Below, in pieces: positions 59,678-64,000 of a stretch of DNA of 64,000 nucleotides. This stretch comes from Paenibacillus methanolicus (GTDB lineage: Bacteria; Bacillota; Bacilli; Paenibacillales; Paenibacillaceae), in contig NZ_VNHS01000001.1 in NCBI RefSeq assembly GCF_008124765.1, positions 434,001 through 498,000 of the forward strand. Reading direction: 5' to 3'. Made by a program: the position numbers and the translations under genes. The notes under the pieces are model-generated. The model did no database searches, was not told the origin of the DNA, and was given only the letters and a program-made list of their open reading frames with translations. Within the stretch, counting starts at the first letter, position 1, and each line of letters begins with the position of its first letter.

Positions 59678-59926
59678 GCACGCTCACCTTCTTTTCGTTA
59701 AGTACTTGTCTATCGGTACAGCTTATTTTCCCATTCGGCCGCGATTATTATGACGAACCGTTCCGCTCCTGGCGAGAAGGATAATGTTGGCATACTCGCG
59801 AATAGTACACACGGATCAAGGCGCGATAAGCGCGCCATGACGTACTGGCGGACGAAGCGCGAAGAGGAGGATATGAGATGAGAATGCATCCTTTGCGCAA
59901 GGCGGGGACGAACCGGGTGATCCGGC

Positions 59927-61549
59927 ATGTATAAGCTTGTTATCGTCGATGACGAAGCGCTCGTGCGCGAGGCGATCCGCGAGCAGATGGATTGGGCTTC
60001 GCTCGGCTTCGATTGCGTCGGAGATTATGAAGACGGGGAAGAAGCGCTCGAGCACATCGCGGATAACGCGCCTGACGTCGTGCTGACCGATATTTGCATG
60101 CCGTTCATGGACGGACTTGCGCTAACGCGCGAGCTGGCGTCGCGCCATCCGGAGACGAAGGTGCTTATATTAACGGGTTTTGACGAGTTCGATTATGCGC
60201 GGCAGGCGGTTGAGCTGCAAGCGTTCGATTTTATTTTGAAACCGGTTACATGCGCGGAGCTCGCCCGCGCGCTGCTTCGGCTGAAGGACGAGCTGGACAA
60301 GGATCGGGCGCGCAAGGACGAATACGAGCGGCTGCGCAAGGAGATGAACGAGAGCTTGCCCGTGTTGCGCGAGCGGTTCCTCGAACGATTGCTTACCTCG
60401 CGTCTACCGGAGAGGGAGGTCGCGGAGCGGTGCGCGTATTTCGATCTGTCCTGGAACGGGGAATGGCTGGCGGCGGCGATGTTCGATCTGGAACCGCCGG
60501 GCGAGGAAGAATGCTTTTCCGTTCTCGACGAGGAGCTGCTCCGCTTCGCGCTCTTCAATATCGCGCAGGAGTTGTTCGCGCTTCGCCGCGGAACGGCCGT
60601 CTTCCGAGACCGGAACAATCAGGTGCTCGTGCTGCTGTCGGGCGCGGAGCCCGATGCGCTGCAAGAGGAGGCGGCCGCCGCGGCGGAGGAGCTGCGGATA
60701 GCCGCGGATCGTTACTTGCCGGCGCGGATCTCGGCCGGAGTGGGCCGCAGCATCCAAGGTCTGGCATCGGCGCATCTCGTCTATGATTCCGCGTTGTCGG
60801 CGCTGGACTATCGATTCGTTCTGGGGCGGGGGACGATTATTCGCTTAATGGACATGGAGCAGCGTTCGCGGCCGGCCCTCGCCTCCGCGCTGGCGTGGGA
60901 GAAGGAACTCATCAGTAAGATGAAGACTGCGACCGCCGAAGAGACGGACGACGTCGTGACGCGTCTGTTCGCCGCATTCCGGGCGCAGGCATTCACGGCG
61001 GAAGCGTGCCGCATCTATGCGCAGCGCATCGCGCTCGCGATGGCGCAGACCGTCTACGAGATGGACGGCGCGACGGACGATTCGCTCGGCGATGCGGATA
61101 CGCCGCTATTCGCGCCTTCCAAATTCGGCACGCTCGTCGAGATGGAGCAATGGATGAAGCGATTGTGCCGGCAGGCCGCCCGATTGATCCGCGGGGCGCG
61201 CGAGAATTTCGGCGCCGGCCAAGTGGCGAAGGCGAAGGCGTTCGTCGATGCCCGATATGCCGATCCGGAGCTGTCGCTGGGCACCGTATGCCAGCATGTG
61301 GCGATGAGCACGAGCTATTTCAGCACCTTGTTCAAAAGCCATGCCGGTCACACGTTCGTGGAATATTTGACTCGCGTTCGCATGGAGCAGGCCAAGGCGC
61401 TCCTGAAGCTAACGGGCAAGAAGAGTTCGGAAATCGCGTATGAGGTCGGGTACGCGGACCCGCATTATTTTAGCGGCGCCTTCAAGAAACATACCGGGAT
61501 GACGCCGACCGAGTACCGGCAAAAGATCGCCGAGGAGATTGGCTCATGA
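59927..61549 (+). CDS. AraC-type response regulator (YesN-like)
   Basis: A 540-residue response regulator. The receiver domain (residues 1-120) has acidic Asp8/Asp9 and the phospho-acceptor Asp55 in VVLTDICMPFMDG, then Lys in DFILKPVT. A long middle region of unclear fold follows. The C-terminal AraC helix-turn-helix is LSLGTVCQHVAMSTSYFSTL and VGYADPHYFSGAFKKHTGMT. It is partnered with the sensor kinase downstream (4-base overlap). Such pairs usually control carbohydrate transporters or enzymes. The ribosome site before ATG 59927 is weak. Confidence 0.93.
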   Translation: MYKLVIVDDEALVREAIREQMDWASLGFDCVGDYEDGEEALEHIADNAPDVVLTDICMPFMDGLALTRELASRHPETKVLILTGFDEFDYARQAVELQAFDFILKPVTCAELARALLRLKDELDKDRARKDEYERLRKEMNESLPVLRERFLERLLTSRLPEREVAERCAYFDLSWNGEWLAAAMFDLEPPGEEECFSVLDEELLRFALFNIAQELFALRRGTAVFRDRNNQVLVLLSGAEPDALQEEAAAAAEELRIAADRYLPARISAGVGRSIQGLASAHLVYDSALSALDYRFVLGRGTIIRLMDMEQRSRPALASALAWEKELISKMKTATAEETDDVVTRLFAAFRAQAFTAEACRIYAQRIALAMAQTVYEMDGATDDSLGDADTPLFAPSKFGTLVEMEQWMKRLCRQAARLIRGARENFGAGQVAKAKAFVDARYADPELSLGTVCQHVAMSTSYFSTLFKSHAGHTFVEYLTRVRMEQAKALLKLTGKKSSEIAYEVGYADPHYFSGAFKKHTGMTPTEYRQKIAEEIGS

Positions 61550-63336
61550 GAGCGCTGATGCACCCCACTCGGCCGCGCAGCATTCATGCCAACCTGTCGC
61601 TTGCGTTCGCGCTGCTAATTCTCGTCACGGTGCTGATCATGAGCATTATTTCGTACTATTTGTCCAAAGACGCGGTGCAGGAAACGACGCAAGCTTACAC
61701 GACCGAATTCATGAAGCAAGTGAACGCGAATATGAAGACGTACGTAAGCGGGATGGAACATATCGCCGGTCTTGTGGCGGGAAGCCGGCAGGTGCATGAC
61801 TATTTGTCGGCGGATCGGTATCCGAGCCTGGTTGAGGAGAAGCAAGCGAGGGAAGGCGTGTACGAGTATTTGCACGCCATGGTGGCCACGCGCAACGACA
61901 TCGTATCCGTGAGCTTGTTCGGCGAAGATGGCCGGTTCGTATCCGGCAGCCGGGAGCTCGAAGTGAACCCTTATGTCGAGCTGCGGGATATGAATTGGTA
62001 CCGGCAGGCGAAGGCGGCCAAAGGCGAGAACGTTATCTCGTCTTCGCATGTCCAGCCGATCTTCTTGGACCGTCACGTCTGGGTCGTCTCCATGAGCCGG
62101 GCGCTGTACGGCAAGGAGACCGGCGAACCGCTCGGCGTCTTCCTCGTCGATCTGAACTTCAGCGTTATGAACGATATGTTCGCGGACATTCAACTGGGCA
62201 ACCGGGGTTATCTGTTCGTCGTCGACAACAGCGGCAAGCTCGTCTATCACCCCCAGCAGCAGCTCGTATACAGCGGATTGAAGACGGAGCAGATCGACAA
62301 GGTGCTGGAGCTTGGCAGAGGCAGCTTCACGATCGGGGAAGGGAGCGCGCGCCGGATGTACACCGTGCAGGATTCGGGCTTCGGCTGGAAGCTCGTCGGC
62401 GTCAGCTACGTCAGCGAGCTGGTCGGCAACAAGGAGCGAATGGGGATGTCCTTCTTCGCCCTTGGCGCGGTATGCATTCTCATCTCTATTGTGCTGTCCG
62501 TAATCTTGTCCAATCGTCTGATCCGGCCGATCACCCAGCTGCAGCGTTACATGAAGGAGGTCGAGAAGGGAAACTTCGACATCCAGGTCCCGGTTCCGTT
62601 CTCGATCGAGATCGGCCGTCTCGCCCGCGCGTTCAATCTGATGGTGGAACGGATCAAGGAGTTGATGGTGCGCGTCGTGCGCGAGGAAGAGTTGAAGCGG
62701 ACGAGCGAGCTGAACGCGCTGCAAATGCAGATCAATCCCCATTTCTTGTACAATACGCTCGATTCGATCGTCTGGATGGCGGAGAGCGGCAAGGATAAGG
62801 AGGTGGTGCTCATGACATCGTCGCTGGCCAAGCTGTTCCGGGCTTCCATTGGCAAAGGCGAGGCGTTGGTGACCGTCCAGGCGGAACTCGATCACATCGC
62901 CCACTATCTCACCATTCAGAAAATGCGCTACAAACGAAAGCTGGACTATGTTATCGAGGCGGACGATTCGATTCTGGATTGCCTGACGATCCGCGTCGTG
63001 CTGCAGCCGCTCGTCGAGAACGCGATTTACCATGGGATCAAGAACAAACGGGGCCCCGGCATGATCCGGATCACGGCGGCGGAGACCGGCGGGGACCTTA
63101 CGCTCCGCGTGGAAGACGACGGAATCGGCGTCGACGGCGCTCGGATGCGCGCGCTGCTCGAAGGAAGAGAAGATTCGGGACCGAAGGGCGGCGTCGGCGT
63201 GCGCAATGTTCATGACCGCTTGCGACTGCAATTCGGCAGCCGTTACGGTCTATCGTTCGAGGGCGGACCAGGCGAAGGGACCATCGTGACGGTCCGTCTT
63301 CCGAAGCGGGCGCTTGGAGGTGAGGAGCTATCATGA
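61546..63336 (+). CDS. Sensor histidine kinase (YesM-like)
   Basis: A 596-residue membrane kinase. The first helix is LSLAFALLILVTVLIMSIIS, followed by a double-Cache extracellular domain (residues about 40-300, with LRDMNWYRQAKAAKGENVIS and GNRGYLFVVDNSGKLVYHP), a second helix, HAMP (NRLIRPITQLQRYMKEVEKG) and the His_kinase domain with phospho-His in QINPHFLYNTLDS. The HATPase_c domain has QPLVENAIYHGIKNK and DDGIGV. It senses an external ligand and phosphorylates the YesN-like regulator. Start and stop overlap both neighbours by 4 bases. Confidence 0.93.
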   Translation: MRALMHPTRPRSIHANLSLAFALLILVTVLIMSIISYYLSKDAVQETTQAYTTEFMKQVNANMKTYVSGMEHIAGLVAGSRQVHDYLSADRYPSLVEEKQAREGVYEYLHAMVATRNDIVSVSLFGEDGRFVSGSRELEVNPYVELRDMNWYRQAKAAKGENVISSSHVQPIFLDRHVWVVSMSRALYGKETGEPLGVFLVDLNFSVMNDMFADIQLGNRGYLFVVDNSGKLVYHPQQQLVYSGLKTEQIDKVLELGRGSFTIGEGSARRMYTVQDSGFGWKLVGVSYVSELVGNKERMGMSFFALGAVCILISIVLSVILSNRLIRPITQLQRYMKEVEKGNFDIQVPVPFSIEIGRLARAFNLMVERIKELMVRVVREEELKRTSELNALQMQINPHFLYNTLDSIVWMAESGKDKEVVLMTSSLAKLFRASIGKGEALVTVQAELDHIAHYLTIQKMRYKRKLDYVIEADDSILDCLTIRVVLQPLVENAIYHGIKNKRGPGMIRITAAETGGDLTLRVEDDGIGVDGARMRALLEGREDSGPKGGVGVRNVHDRLRLQFGSRYGLSFEGGPGEGTIVTVRLPKRALGGEELS

Positions 63337-64000
63337 ACCGGACTTGGAAACGCGCGGCGGGGATGCTGCTGGCGGCTGCCGCGCTCGCGGCCGCGGCGAT
63401 CTGGAGCGGCTGGCTCCCCTCTCCGGCAGGAGGAGGACGCGAGGCGCAGCCGCGCATGATCTTCGTCATCAAATCGGTAGACCCCACGATCGAATTCTGG
63501 CAGGTGCTCCAGGACGGGATCCGCGAGGCGGCGACTGAATTCGGCGTCCGCGTCGAGATCGTCGGTCCGGATAACGAGACCGACGTGGAGGGGCAAATCC
63601 GCATCTTAGAACAAGCCGCTTCGGCTCGGCCGGACGCGATCGTGCTCGCGGCGACCGAGCTGAACCGGCTCGTCCCGGCGGCGCGACAGGCCGTGGAAGC
63701 CGGCGTGGAATTGCTTACCGTCGATTCCGGCATCGAGCCCGACTTGGCGAGCACGATGATCGCCACGGATAACGTCGCCGCGGGGAAAGCCGCCGGCTCG
63801 GAGCTGCTCTCCATGCTGGATCGCCCGTCCCAAGTGGCGATCATCAGCTTCGTCCGCAATTCCGCTTCTCAGCTCGATCGCGAGGAGGGCGTCAAGTCGG
63901 TCTTGGCGGCGCACCCGGACATCGAGCTGCTCGGCACGTATTATAGCGAGGGTTACGAGCAGCGCGCTTACGAGACGACGCTTGCGCTGCTGCGGGCGCA
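63333..64000 (+). CDS. Sugar-binding protein, RbsB/LacI-type, partial (runs off the window)
   Basis: The first 222 residues are visible. An N-terminal hydrophobic segment (AAGMLLAAAALAAAAIW) acts as membrane anchor or signal peptide; no lipobox cysteine is seen. The periplasmic-binding type I fold starts with MIFVIKSVDPTIEFWQVLQD and continues with ARPDAIVLAATELNRLVPAA and TMIATDNVAAGKAAG, as in ribose- or galactose-binding proteins. GGAGGTGAGGAG precedes the ATG, which overlaps the kinase stop. As the third gene of a two-component operon it may present sugar to the kinase Cache domain. A following ABC transporter cannot be excluded. Confidence 0.88.
   Translation, partial: MNRTWKRAAGMLLAAAALAAAAIWSGWLPSPAGGGREAQPRMIFVIKSVDPTIEFWQVLQDGIREAATEFGVRVEIVGPDNETDVEGQIRILEQAASARPDAIVLAATELNRLVPAARQAVEAGVELLTVDSGIEPDLASTMIATDNVAAGKAAGSELLSMLDRPSQVAIISFVRNSASQLDREEGVKSVLAAHPDIELLGTYYSEGYEQRAYETTLALLRA

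Overview
The window reads as a chromosomal segment of a GC-rich (mid-to-high 50s percent by eye), endospore-forming Gram-positive bacterium of the Paenibacillaceae, probably Paenibacillus or Cohnella. The evidence is three gerA-type germinant-receptor operons, two Lpl/Ytc-type ABC importer loci with large membrane-bound AraC regulators, a YesN/YesM-like two-component system, purine-rich Shine-Dalgarno sites, frequent TTG/GTG starts and many rho-independent terminators. I see no tRNA, rRNA, CRISPR array or intact transposase.

Layout. 1-5.4 kb: a partial P-loop ATPase, a leucine-rich-repeat protein, a serine beta-lactamase-fold hydrolase, a sulfatase remnant, a secreted PQQ-type beta-propeller and a zinc-ribbon peptide. 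5.6-10.8 kb: a tight five-gene operon matching the conserved but uncharacterised STM4015-STM4014-STM4013-STM4012-STM4011 set (repeat protein, ATP-grasp-like protein, sulfatase-superfamily hydrolase and two radical SAM enzymes). 10.8-20.5 kb: an MmyB-type regulator with a quinone-oxidoreductase-like dehydrogenase, a membrane GGDEF-EAL protein overlapping a solute-binding protein, two tandem nucleotidyltransferases, an aldo/keto reductase behind a MerR-type promoter, and a DUF2975 protein.

20.9-40.2 kb is a glycan-use region. The first locus has a GH29 fucosidase, an AraC regulator, three perfect 59-bp repeats, two permeases and a solute-binding lipoprotein. The second has two permeases, a solute-binding lipoprotein and a convergent AraC regulator, then a divergent operon of CBM9-like protein, transglutaminase-thioredoxin-like fusion and GH18 enzyme. 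Neither importer has its own ATPase, so a shared MsmX-like ATPase elsewhere is likely.

40.2-57.7 kb holds three germination operons with orders A-B-C, A-C-B and A-C-D-B. Between them lie a DUF5667 protein, a DUF1835 protein, a GAF-GGDEF cyclase, an NlpC/P60 lipoprotein, a decayed penicillin-binding-protein gene, an ASCH-domain gene and a highly structured RNA-like region with no protein of its own (52936-53230). Sigma-G-like promoters precede two of the three operons. 58.2-64 kb: a PL3-like pectate lyase, an isochorismatase-type hydrolase, and a response regulator, sensor kinase and sugar-binding-protein operon that runs off the window.

The most unusual items are the orphan structured RNA, the radical-SAM cluster, the triplicated 59-bp promoter-region repeat, the transglutaminase fusion operon, the MerR operator without a nearby MerR gene, and an inverted repeat that can mask a ribosome-binding site.
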